Shown here: positions 1 to 5,816 of the stretch, in pieces
Numbering within the stretch: the stretch's first letter is position 1
How the letters are laid out: each line of letters begins with the position of its first letter
Origin: a bacterium
GTDB lineage: Bacteria; RBG-13-66-14
Assembly (NCBI GenBank): GCA_021107695.1
Contig: JAIOSI010000032.1
Location: 1-9,138, forward strand
Length of the DNA stretch: 9,138 nt
Direction of reading: 5' to 3'
Notes under the pieces: generated by a model
Database searches by the model: none
What the model was told of the DNA's origin: nothing
Seen by the model: the letters and a program-made list of their open reading frames with translations, nothing else
Program-made: the position numbers and the translations under genes

Positions 1-1071
1 TCGCCGGGAGGAATCGGCGAGGTGGTCAGCTCGCTGGCTCGGCTGATTCACGATTCCCCGGTTCCCGTCGTCCTCTGGACAGGTTCGGGAAAGTCCCTCC
101 TCGCCGATGAGGCTCTGCTCCTCGCCTGGGAGGCTGACCGTTGCTACGTTGGCGCGGGCAGCGTCTTCGGTGTTCAGCACGCCTACTACCTCAACGAGGC
201 GGGCGAACTGGCGCGGCTCCAAAATGGTCTGCCTCCGGCTCAGGCTCCTGAAAACGGTAATCTCAGCAATACCGCTGGCGACACCGCCCAGCTCCTTACT
301 GCCGGCTTTATGAGTCTCACCGCCGATGAACTGCTTTCACACGAAATGGTGGACGGCTCTGCCAAAGACAGTACCGCGCTGCTGAAACAACTTGTCAAAG
401 CGGGACTTCTGAGCGAGTCAGAGGAGTATCAGCTGGCAACCACGGAGTACGACCTGCTCTGGCAGATAATCGAGACCCTCAGCGAACCCAGCGTCGCCTT
501 TGTCCTCTTCCTGCTGGCTCTGCTCTCCTTCTCCTTCGCTGGAACCACGCCGCGAACCGCCTTTGCCCTGGTCTTCGGGGCGGCGATTCTCCTCCTCGCT
601 TTGATAGCCCTCTCCCTGCTGCCGATTACCACGCTGGGGCTGCTCCTCGTCATCGGCGCAATGGTCGCCTTCACGCTGGAGCTACTCCTCGATACGGGGG
701 GACTGTTCCTGATAGCGGGAATGGCACTGCTCTTCTTCGGTGGTGTGAACTTCTACCGTCCGGAGACCGTCGCCGTCAGCCCGGCGACTCTGGTGCCGAC
801 CCTGGCGATTATCGGAGTTCTCTTCGGCTTCTCCATCCGCAGTCGAGTCCTGAGCCGTTTCTTTGGTCGGGAGCCAGACCCGGCAAAGCTGATCGGTCAG
901 ACTGGCGTGATTATCAGCCCGTTAAGCGACAAACGCCGGGGGCGAATCCTGCTCCGGGGTGAGCTGTGGTGGGGGCGTTCAACAAAACCGCTCCACCGGG
1001 GGCAGGCGGTGCGGGTGCTGAACCTGACCGGACGTACCTTCGAAGTCGAAGCAGCAGGCTCAGATACATAA
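1..1071 (+). CDS. NfeD family membrane protein, 5'-truncated by window edge, protease domain degenerate
   Basis: The reading frame is open from base 1 (SPGGIGEVVS...), and SPGG matches the conserved (T/S)PGG of the NfeD ClpP-like domain. The gene therefore begins upstream; the GTG at 22 is not its start. The visible 356 residues show the end of the ClpP-like domain (about 1-130), about five hydrophobic helices (about 164-181, 187-207, 210-230, 233-254, 263-279) and a C-terminal soluble NfeD OB-fold (about 293-350, LIGQTGVII...GELWWGR...VRVL). This is the order of long-form NfeD. Family members are membrane proteins usually paired with SPFH/stomatin proteins and linked to membrane quality control; no partner is visible here. 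Aligned by eye to archaeal PH1510, the catalytic Ser position (ASAG motif) reads Asp36 in LADEA, and the catalytic Lys position reads Gln97 in DTAQLL. About 14 residues after that position are also missing. Proteolysis is thus doubtful. Family assignment is firm; loss of activity is inferred. Confidence 0.85.
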   Translation, partial: SPGGIGEVVSSLARLIHDSPVPVVLWTGSGKSLLADEALLLAWEADRCYVGAGSVFGVQHAYYLNEAGELARLQNGLPPAQAPENGNLSNTAGDTAQLLTAGFMSLTADELLSHEMVDGSAKDSTALLKQLVKAGLLSESEEYQLATTEYDLLWQIIETLSEPSVAFVLFLLALLSFSFAGTTPRTAFALVFGAAILLLALIALSLLPITTLGLLLVIGAMVAFTLELLLDTGGLFLIAGMALLFFGGVNFYRPETVAVSPATLVPTLAIIGVLFGFSIRSRVLSRFFGREPDPAKLIGQTGVIISPLSDKRRGRILLRGELWWGRSTKPLHRGQAVRVLNLTGRTFEVEAAGSDT

Positions 1072-1083
1072 GCTGACTACCTT

Positions 1084-1121
1084 TCACCTCCCTCCTCTGG
1101 GAGGAAGGCTGGGGTGAGGGG
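1084..1121. repeat. Imperfect palindromic C-run/G-run repeat after nfeD
   Basis: The stretch has C-rich left arms (CACCTCCCTCCT) and G-rich right arms (GGGAGGAAGG, GGGGTGAGGGG), so it can fold on either strand. It begins 12 bases after the nfeD stop. It is similar in composition and layout to the elements at 3908-3969, 4083-4148 and 5957-5988, which suggests one dispersed repeat class. There is no T-run behind it, so it is a poor intrinsic terminator. No coding content is supported in it. Confidence 0.55.
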
Positions 1122-1183
1122 CTACACGAAGATATCTCTCCGGAACCCCCGCGTTAACGATTCCGTATCCCGAAAGAAGCTCC

Positions 1184-1212
1184 TTGTCCGGCGGGGGCTG
1201 CTGGGATATAAT
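1184..1212 (+). promoter_or_regulatory. Sigma-70-type promoter for the AtpZ-like gene
   Basis: A -35 box TTGTCC (1184-1189) lies exactly 17 bases before a perfect -10 box TATAAT (1207-1212). Transcription would begin near 1219, about 33 bases before the TTG start codon at 1252. A 7-bp inverted repeat, CCCCCGC (1146-1152) and GCGGGGG (1191-1197), puts its right arm in the spacer and could be an operator; this is speculative. It is the best-matching promoter in the window. Confidence 0.8.
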
Positions 1213-1240
1213 CCGCTGCGCATCGCTTATCCAGGCTAAA

Positions 1241-1246
1241 AAGGAG
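1241..1246 (+). promoter_or_regulatory. Shine-Dalgarno sequence that fixes a TTG start
   Basis: AAGGAG sits five bases before TTG at 1252-1254. No ATG or GTG with comparable spacing is present, and the reading frame fits from this codon. The site therefore supports TTG as the real start of the membrane protein. Confidence 0.8.
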
Positions 1247-1251
1247 TAACC

Positions 1252-1950
1252 TTGTCCAAAGCTGTCAGCAGTTCTCAATCAAACTACGACCCCGGCGAGC
1301 CGCTGAAGGAATACGGCTCCATCGGCGACCTCGGTCGTTACTCAAAACTGGCTCTCTCGCTGGTTATCAACTTTGCCTTCGCCCTCTTCGTGGGTTACGT
1401 GCTGGGGCAGATGGCTGACGACACCTTCCTCAGCCACTACGACGGCACCTTCACCATCATTGGTCTGGTGCTGGGCTTCACCGGAGCCGCCTTCGGAACC
1501 CGCAAGCGGGTTACGCGCTTCACCGACAAACAGGAAGAGCTGCATCGCAAACGCGAACAGAAGCTGAGGGGCTTCAAGGCGCAATCCTCCGGGGTAATGG
1601 CGGTGGCGTTCTGCGCCATCTTCGCCGGAGTCTCCCGGATCGGCGACTTCATCTACGCCGCCGAACTGGAAGCCATCGGGGCGAGCCTGGTGATGTACCT
1701 CGACCTTATTGCCGTTGGGCTGGGGCTGACCCTGCTGGGTATCTTTACCCTGCTGGGCAACAAAACAACGCTGAAGAGCATCCGCTGGGCTTTACTGCTT
1801 CCGGCGGTCTCCGGTGGTACGCTGGCGTATCTGGCACTCTCCAGCGGAGCGAAGCTCAACGCCGTGGTAACGATGGCTCTGTTGGCGATTACTCCGCTGG
1901 TCGGCTTCTTCATCGACCTGCTGCGCCGTCGCGAGGAAAAATCAGAGTAG
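1252..1950 (+). CDS. Six-helix membrane protein with AtpZ/AtpI-like N-terminal helix pair, function unknown
   Basis: The product has 232 residues and starts at TTG behind AAGGAG. A polar N-terminus (1-30) leads into two hydrophobic helices at about 32-52 and 64-82, with the GYVLGQMADD...GTFTIIGLVLGFTGAAFG pattern typical of AtpZ/AtpI, small proteins encoded ahead of F1Fo ATP synthase genes. A strongly basic, probably cytoplasmic segment follows (83-112, rich in K, R and E). Four further helices lie at about 114-136, 143-168, 177-197 and 202-223, and the protein ends in a charged tail, LLRRREEKSE. AtpZ and AtpI proteins normally run to about 70-130 residues, so the second half is extra. The gene has its own promoter and terminator and no atp genes beside it. 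A role in Mg2+ or proton handling, or in ATP synthase assembly, would be guesswork. The gene is certainly real; the AtpZ link rests on pattern similarity only. Confidence 0.7.
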   Translation: MSKAVSSSQSNYDPGEPLKEYGSIGDLGRYSKLALSLVINFAFALFVGYVLGQMADDTFLSHYDGTFTIIGLVLGFTGAAFGTRKRVTRFTDKQEELHRKREQKLRGFKAQSSGVMAVAFCAIFAGVSRIGDFIYAAELEAIGASLVMYLDLIAVGLGLTLLGIFTLLGNKTTLKSIRWALLLPAVSGGTLAYLALSSGAKLNAVVTMALLAITPLVGFFIDLLRRREEKSE

Positions 1951-1979
1951 CTGGGAACCCTCTATCTGGATTGATAAAC

Positions 1980-2010
1980 AAAACGAGCCGTGAGGCTCGT
2001 TTTTATTTTT
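1980..2010 (+). terminator. Strong rho-independent terminator of the AtpZ-like gene
   Basis: A perfect 10-bp stem (1980-1989 with 1994-2003, core CGAGCC/GGCTCG) closes on a GTGA loop, which is a stable GNRA tetraloop in RNA. It is followed by a T-rich tract, TTTTATTTTT. It starts 29 bases after the stop codon at 1950. The A-run on the left side means it could also work weakly on the minus strand, but no minus-strand gene ends there. Confidence 0.92.
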
Positions 2011-2040
2011 GCAACGGTTAATTCTGGATATTCGCAGGAT

Positions 2041-2110
2041 TGTAGGGGCAGGTCCCTGTGTTGCCCTTTGCCGAATCTAACAAGGGCGGAGACACAGCTT
2101 CGCCCCTACG
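2041..2110. repeat. 70-bp MITE-like element with TGTAGGGGC ends
   Basis: The left end GTAGGGGC (2042-2049) is the exact inverse of the right end GCCCCTAC (2102-2109). Its right part (GGGCGGAGACACAGCTTCGCCCCTAC) is nearly the same as the repeat at 4162-4187, so both belong to one family. No protein is encoded and no clear target-site duplication could be made out. Confidence 0.65.
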
Positions 2111-2146
2111 AGCAACGGCGATGATGTAATATTCTGCGGGGGTAAT

Positions 2147-2175
2147 GTAGGGGCCGACCTTTTGGTCGGCCCGTG
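2147..2175. repeat. GTAGGGGC-family repeat with perfect 9-bp hairpin
   Basis: TGTAGGGG leads into GGGCCGACC (2151-2159), a TTTT loop, and the exact complement GGTCGGCCC (2164-2172). It shares the TGTAGGGG end with the neighbouring element at 2041. There is no T-run after it on either strand. Confidence 0.6.
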
Positions 2176-2200
2176 GAATTGAGATACGCTACAACTTCGC

Positions 2201-2240
2201 GGCGGGCATTTTTGCCGATGAGGCAATGCTCGCCCTACAT
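2201..2240. repeat. Imperfect inverted repeat ending in CGCCCTACA
   Basis: GGCGGGCATTTTTGCC (2201-2216) pairs imperfectly with GGCAATGCTCGCC (2222-2234), and the element ends in GCCCTACA, a one-base-shorter form of the GCCCCTACA family end. It lies just downstream of the mutase gene on the minus strand and might form the 3' end of its mRNA, though no T-run follows. Confidence 0.5.
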
Positions 2241-2263
2241 TGACCCACTGAGAACGCTAATCG

Positions 2264-3694
2264 TTAAACCTTACCCTCCAGCAGGAAGACCTTTGCCGCA
2301 GCGATCAGTTCGCCCAGGCGGTCGTCATCGTGCGCCTCGCAGTAGATGCGAATCTTCGGCTCGGTTCCCGATGGTCGCAGCATCGCCCAGCAGTCGTCGG
2401 CAAGCTCCAGCTTCAGCCCATCGGTGCGATCAACCCTGCGCACTGCCACGCCAGCAAAGGTCTTCGGCGGTTCCTCGTGAAGCCGCGCCCGGACTATCGG
2501 TGCCAGCTCCTCGGTCAGCCGCAGGTTCAGCCGCCCGTGGAGGTACTTCCGCCCAACCTCAATATAAAGATCCTCAATCAGCTGACGGACGGTCTTCCCC
2601 GATCGCGCCATCATCTCGACGATGAGCAGGTTGACCAGGATGCCGTCTTTATCCGGCACATGCCCCCGGAAGGAGACTCCGGCGGATTCCTCTCCGCCGA
2701 CGACATCGCCCTTGAGAACCCACTCGGCGAGCCACTTGATGCCCACCGGGGTTTGGTGAACCGGGCGGTCGAGCTTCTTCGCCAGGGCATCTATCAGGTG
2801 AGTCGTGGCAACGGATCGGGCGACCCCGCCGCTCCAGCCCTTGACCTTTGCCAGGTGCCAGAAGACGAGGGTGAAGATCATGTTGGCGTCCACGTAATGC
2901 CCGGTGGAGTCCACGATGCCGAAGCGGTCGGCGTCGCCGTCGCAGGCAAGCCCGACGATTGCCTTGCCCTTCTTCACCGTCTGGCAAAGCTCCTCGACGC
3001 TGGCACCGCTCGGCTCCGGGGTGTGTCCGCCAAAGTAGGCATCGCGGTGGGCGTGGATAACCTCGACCTCGCAGCCCAGCTCCATCAAAAACTCCGGCAG
3101 GTAGCCGCGACAGGTTCCGTAGAGGCAATCAACCACCACGGAGAGCGGATTCTCCCGAATGACCTTCGTGTCAACCAGCTCTTCAATCCGCGCCAGATAG
3201 GCTTCTCTGGGCGAGAAGACCTCGATGCCGTCGCGCTTGAGCAGGTCTTCCAGCTCGATGGTTCCTTCACCCCTGACCACGAGGGAGTCGCTGTTCAGCA
3301 GCTCCTCAACCCGGTCGGTAACCTCACTGGAGGCGTTGGCTCCCCGATAGTCGTTGAACTTCAGTCCGCAGTACTGGGGCGGATTGTGGCTGGCGGTGAG
3401 GTTAATCGCCCCGCCGTGATTGCCGAGGATAATCGAATACGCCACCACCGGGGTCGGTGTGTCCCGATCGGTCAGGCGGACGGTAAGCCCCTGGTCGAGG
3501 AGTTCAGCGGCGGCAGCCCAGGCGAAGCGGTCGGCGAAGAAGCGGGTATCGTGGGAAACGACCACGCCTTTATCCGCCTGCCCGGTCTCGCGGAGGTACT
3601 GGGCGATGGCGGCGGTTACCCGACGAACGCCGATGAAGGTGAACTCATCGGCGATGATCGCCCGCCAGCCCGATGTTCCAAACTTGATTGCCAT
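2264..3694 (-). CDS. Phosphoglucomutase/phosphomannomutase (alpha-D-phosphohexomutase superfamily)
   Basis: This cytoplasmic enzyme moves a phosphate between C1 and C6 of glucose or mannose, supplying sugar-1-phosphates for polysaccharide and nucleotide-sugar synthesis. The 476-residue product has all four family signatures in order: the N-terminal FGTSGWRAII; the active-site loop TASHNP (100-105) with phosphoserine Ser102; the metal-binding loop CDGDADRFG (251-259); and the sugar-binding GGEESAG (333-339). The C-terminal phosphate-binding loop RPSGTEPKIRI (440-450) completes the set. Length is normal for the family. I chose the ATG at 3694 because MAIKFGTSGW is the conserved beginning and AGGAG lies just before it; an in-frame ATG at 3772 would add 26 unconserved residues. 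The gene is flanked by repeat-rich gaps on both sides and seems monocistronic. Sequence alone does not decide between glucose and mannose, so no symbol is given. Confidence 0.95.
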   Translation of the reverse strand: MAIKFGTSGWRAIIADEFTFIGVRRVTAAIAQYLRETGQADKGVVVSHDTRFFADRFAWAAAAELLDQGLTVRLTDRDTPTPVVAYSIILGNHGGAINLTASHNPPQYCGLKFNDYRGANASSEVTDRVEELLNSDSLVVRGEGTIELEDLLKRDGIEVFSPREAYLARIEELVDTKVIRENPLSVVVDCLYGTCRGYLPEFLMELGCEVEVIHAHRDAYFGGHTPEPSGASVEELCQTVKKGKAIVGLACDGDADRFGIVDSTGHYVDANMIFTLVFWHLAKVKGWSGGVARSVATTHLIDALAKKLDRPVHQTPVGIKWLAEWVLKGDVVGGEESAGVSFRGHVPDKDGILVNLLIVEMMARSGKTVRQLIEDLYIEVGRKYLHGRLNLRLTEELAPIVRARLHEEPPKTFAGVAVRRVDRTDGLKLELADDCWAMLRPSGTEPKIRIYCEAHDDDRLGELIAAAKVFLLEGKV

Positions 3695-3698
3695 GCGG

Positions 3699-3703
3699 CT
3701 CCT
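3699..3703 (-). promoter_or_regulatory. Shine-Dalgarno sequence that fixes the mutase start
   Basis: Read on the minus strand this is AGGAG, four bases before the ATG at 3694-3692. It supports this start over the in-frame upstream ATG at 3772. Confidence 0.65.
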
Positions 3704-3743
3704 GTTGGTTAATCGCTGGTTTATCTCAAGTCTAATCGGGCGG

Positions 3744-3772
3744 AGAGTACGACAGGGCGGTATTTTTGGCAA
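3744..3772 (-). promoter_or_regulatory. Weak candidate promoter for the mutase gene
   Basis: On the minus strand TTGCCA (3772-3767) is followed after 17 bases by TACTCT (3749-3744). The -35 box is good and the -10 box poor (three of six bases). It would give a 5' leader of about 40 bases. It is a guess based on spacing and position. Confidence 0.3.
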
Positions 3773-3788
3773 TCGGCAGCGCAGTGCG

Positions 3789-3803
3789 CCAGCTTGAAGC
3801 TGG
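3789..3803. repeat. Perfect 15-bp odd palindrome
   Basis: CCAGCTT, a central G, then AAGCTGG. The one-base centre is too small for an RNA hairpin loop without opening the inner pairs, so it looks more like a dyad protein-binding site or part of a dispersed repeat. It lies about 95 bases upstream of the mutase start, just beyond the candidate promoter. Confidence 0.5.
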
Positions 3804-3907
3804 ACACAAGACTGATCTTCGGTCAGGACACCTTGAGCAATCCCGCTCCCGGTGGTCGCTCACAGATGCTGGGTTTACGTAGGGGCCAACCTGCGAAATT
3901 ATAAATA

Positions 3908-3969
3908 TGCGTGGGGTTCTCCTTCCCCCATTGGGTGGGGGGACTCGTCCCACAGGTCGGGAAGGGGGG
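3908..3969. repeat. C-run/G-run repeat, copy A
   Basis: The sequence TGCGTGGGGTTCTCCTTCCC and onward, through CATTGGGTGGGGGGA, recurs with few changes at 4112-4148, about 204 bases away in the same orientation. The right flank (GGTCGGGAAGGGGGG) can pair with the CCTTCCCCC of the left part, giving a foldback. Confidence 0.6.
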
Positions 3970-4082
3970 CTATTCTCTAAAATTGACAAATCTACAGCTG
4001 GGACACAGTGCAAGCAAAACCATCTGCCATTTGATGATTAGCTGTAATTGACACCGGTTGCCGTTAGCCCCCCACCCTTAAT

Positions 4083-4104
4083 CCCTCCCCCCTAAGGGGG
4101 AGGG
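4083..4104. repeat. Perfect 9-bp C/G hairpin repeat
   Basis: CCCTCCCCC (4083-4091) and GGGGGAGGG (4096-4104) are perfect complements around a CTAA loop. It sits immediately left of direct-repeat copy B and resembles the palindrome at 1084-1121. No T-run accompanies it. Confidence 0.65.
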
Positions 4105-4111
4105 GAAATCT

Positions 4112-4148
4112 TGCGAGGATTTCTCCTTCCCCCCATTGAGGTGAGGGG
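4112..4148. repeat. C-run/G-run repeat, copy B
   Basis: TGCGAGGATTTCTCCTTCCC and onward, through CATTGAGGTGAGGGG, matches copy A at 3908 with a few substitutions and a one-base length change in the C-run. The two copies lie in the same intergenic gap in direct orientation. Confidence 0.6.
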
Positions 4149-4155
4149 CAGATTC

Positions 4156-4182
4156 ATAAAAGGGCGAAGACAAGCTTCGCCC
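4156..4182 (-). terminator. Intrinsic terminator of the beta-helix gene, derived from a dispersed repeat
   Basis: On the minus strand GGGCGAAG (4182-4175), loop CTTGT and CTTCGCCC (4169-4162) form a perfect 8-bp stem. It is followed directly by TTTTAT, 24 bases beyond the stop codon of the beta-helix gene. The stem with its outward flank GCCCCTACA (4180-4187) is also a member of the GTAGGGGC repeat family, so a repeat seems to serve as terminator. The T-run is short, so efficiency may be moderate. Confidence 0.65.
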
Positions 4183-4205
4183 CTACAAGTGTATCCGTTA
4201 GAGTT

Positions 4206-5714
4206 TTACATCGCTTTAAGCTGTCCCCAGGTGGTCTCTTCAACGGCACCGCCGCCGAAGTCGTCCCACATCACGTAGCCACAGGAGGAGTTTTCCCAGT
4301 AGTCGTCAATCAGGGTAACGTCAACGGTGTCGGGATGCTCACCGCTCATCTCGGTTTCGGAGCTGGTAGTCCAGTTGCAGAGTTTGGCGTACACGTTGCT
4401 CGCCGAGTTGTTAACGAAGTCCCGAGTTACGTTATCGGAGATGTCGTTGCCACCAACAGAGGACTGCGCGCCGCCGCCGAGGTCGGGGTTCACGCCAGTA
4501 CCGACGGCAACACCCAAATCATTACCCATGATGTCGCAATCCCAGACCTTGTAGGTGTTGTTCGTGTTGAAAACAATCCCTGTACCAGCGTTATTTTCAA
4601 CGGTGAGGGTGTCCAGTTCGATGGTTAGTGCCAGGGGTGCATAGCCACCATCGCCCAGATTGCTTAGGGAAGCAGGTGCGGAAGCCCCAGCAAGGGATAC
4701 TGCTGTGGTCGCGGGACGAACCCGGCTGCTCTTCATCGGCGTACCGAAGACTATACCGCTCTGGTCGTTCTGTGAAACGGTGTTGTTGTTGAGCGTCATG
4801 CTCGCCGTGGCACCGCTGTCAATCCAGATACCGTTGAGCGTGTTCTGCTGGATGGTAGAGTTGCTGATCGTGCCAGCGTAGGCAGAACCCTCGATGTACA
4901 GCCCGTTCATCGTGTTGGATTGACTGGTCAGGCTGGTGATGGTCGCCTGGCTGCTGCCCTCCATGTAGAAACCGTTGGATTGGTTAGTCTGGCAAATATC
5001 GCCATCACTGGTCATATCGGCAGAGCCTTCAACATGGATACCGTTGGCGGTGTTATCCTCGATTATGTTTCCGTTGGAGGTGGGAGTGCTGCTGCCTTCG
5101 GCGAGGATACCGTCGGCACCGTTCTCGAAGATATTGCAGCCGGCACTCTGGCTGGCATCGCTGCCAGTATGAACGATACCACTGCCGACGTTCTGGTAGA
5201 TATTGCAGCCGTCAATCGTGCCTGCTGAGGAATCGCAGGTAACACCAACGATGTTCGCGTAGATATCGCAGTTACTCACCACGCCGCTGCTGCCGTTGAC
5301 CAGGCTAACTCCATTGACACCGAAAACCTCGCAATTAGATAAAACAGAGGAGGTATCGCCATCGAAGGTAACGCTATCGTTGATGGTGAAGCCGGTAACC
5401 ATTGCGTTGTTGGTTCCGTTAAAGCTCACCTCATCCATAACGTTGGAGTTACCCGCACCAATCCCCATCACGGTTACGCCGTCGTGTCCCGGAGTACCGG
5501 ACTGGAGATCAATACATTCGAAGTAATCTCCCGCTGCGCACGTGACGACATCGCCGGGGCTGATGGCGTACATCAGTGCCTCGCCAATGGTGTTGAAGGG
5601 CCAGCCGACGGAGCCGTCGCCACCGGGAGGATAGGCGGGATCAACGTAATAGGTTGCGGCAAAAGCCGGAAGGATGAACGCGAATATAGCAAGGACCGTT
5701 AGCAGTTTCTTCAT
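4206..5714 (-). CDS. Secreted right-handed parallel beta-helix protein (NosD/DUF1565-like)
   Basis: The 502-residue product begins with a Sec signal peptide (basic MKK, hydrophobic 4-18, cleavage likely near AFA-A at 17-20). TYYVDPA...GGDGS..PFNTIGEAL (21-47), the typical opening of DUF1565/NosD-type beta-helix proteins, follows. Regular beta-helix coils of 23-25 residues run from about 100 to 323, clearest at 199-318 (ADGILAEGSS, ANGIHVEGSA, SNGFYMEGSS, MNGLYIEGSA, LNGIWIDSGA). A loop at about 325-360 interrupts them. Coils resume at 363-447 and include DLGGG and GGNDISDN. The protein ends in a D/E/G-rich linker and the tail TTWGQLKAM. Such proteins bind or cleave polysaccharide or act at the cell surface; no catalytic site is recognisable, so the activity is unknown. 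About eleven cysteines are present. The ATG at 5714 follows AGGGGG on the minus strand at fitting spacing. Confidence 0.88.
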   Translation of the reverse strand: MKKLLTVLAIFAFILPAFAATYYVDPAYPPGGDGSVGWPFNTIGEALMYAISPGDVVTCAAGDYFECIDLQSGTPGHDGVTVMGIGAGNSNVMDEVSFNGTNNAMVTGFTINDSVTFDGDTSSVLSNCEVFGVNGVSLVNGSSGVVSNCDIYANIVGVTCDSSAGTIDGCNIYQNVGSGIVHTGSDASQSAGCNIFENGADGILAEGSSTPTSNGNIIEDNTANGIHVEGSADMTSDGDICQTNQSNGFYMEGSSQATITSLTSQSNTMNGLYIEGSAYAGTISNSTIQQNTLNGIWIDSGATASMTLNNNTVSQNDQSGIVFGTPMKSSRVRPATTAVSLAGASAPASLSNLGDGGYAPLALTIELDTLTVENNAGTGIVFNTNNTYKVWDCDIMGNDLGVAVGTGVNPDLGGGAQSSVGGNDISDNVTRDFVNNSASNVYAKLCNWTTSSETEMSGEHPDTVDVTLIDDYWENSSCGYVMWDDFGGGAVEETTWGQLKAM

Positions 5715-5767
5715 CGTAACCCCCTGTTACGAAAGTGGATGATATTCCCCGGAGCCGCCGGAGCGCG

Positions 5768-5813
5768 GAAGGGCTGTAATTATTTTTCAGGCAATAGAAA
5801 AAGGACAGCCTTC
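5768..5813 (-). other. Long hairpin at the 5' end of the beta-helix mRNA
   Basis: Outer arms GAAGGGCTGT (5768-5777) and ACAGCCTTC (5805-5813) pair over nine base pairs with one bulged G. An inner stem TTTTTC (5783-5788) with GAAAAA (5797-5802) extends it. From the candidate promoter the transcript would begin near 5810, so the stem would sit at the extreme 5' end of the mRNA. There it could protect the mRNA from decay. No T-run follows it on the minus strand, so it is not a terminator for that direction. Confidence 0.5.
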
Positions 5814-5816
5814 GTT

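Larger units (their letters stand above)
2011..2263. other. Convergent intergenic gap holding repeats only
   Basis: This gap separates the plus-strand AtpZ-like gene from the minus-strand sugar mutase gene. It contains three adjacent palindromic elements (2041-2110, 2147-2175, 2201-2240) and no convincing gene. Open frames crossing it are low-complexity and lack ribosome-binding sites. No T-run terminator for the mutase was seen; the hairpins here may serve that purpose. Confidence 0.6.
3773..4205. other. Repeat-dense intergenic gap between two minus-strand genes
   Basis: There is no convincing gene here. The stretch holds a 15-bp palindrome (3789-3803), a GTAGGGG end (3878-3884), two tandem-like C-run/G-run elements (3908-3969 and 4066-4148) and the hairpin at 4156-4182. 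A minus-strand open frame of 93 codons covers part of it but consists of repeat-derived Pro/Arg-rich sequence without a ribosome-binding site. Confidence 0.6.

Noticed and set aside
22..24. GTG at 22 as the start of the nfeD product
   Set aside because: The frame is open to base 1, and the preceding codons encode SPGG, a conserved part of the domain. The gene is cut by the window edge.
2147..2175. Intrinsic terminator at the GGGCCGACC hairpin
   Set aside because: The stem is perfect, but there is no T-run on either side. It fits better as a repeat-family member.
2330..3712. 460-codon open frame on the plus strand
   Set aside because: It is exactly antisense to the mutase gene, which has all four family signatures. 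The antisense protein has no recognisable domain, and GC-rich codon use readily leaves the opposite strand open.
3695..3772. 26-residue N-terminal extension of the mutase from ATG 3772
   Set aside because: The family begins at the MAIKFGTSGW-type sequence, and AGGAG lies directly before that ATG. The extension is not conserved and would overlap the candidate promoter.
3732..4013. 93-codon open frame on the minus strand in the intergenic gap
   Set aside because: It runs through repeats (CCAGCTT palindrome, GTAGGGG end, C/G-run copy A), is Pro/Arg/Ser-rich and has no ribosome-binding site.
3773..4205. CRISPR array in the repeat-rich gap
   Set aside because: The repeats differ in type, length and spacing, and no uniform spacers separate them.
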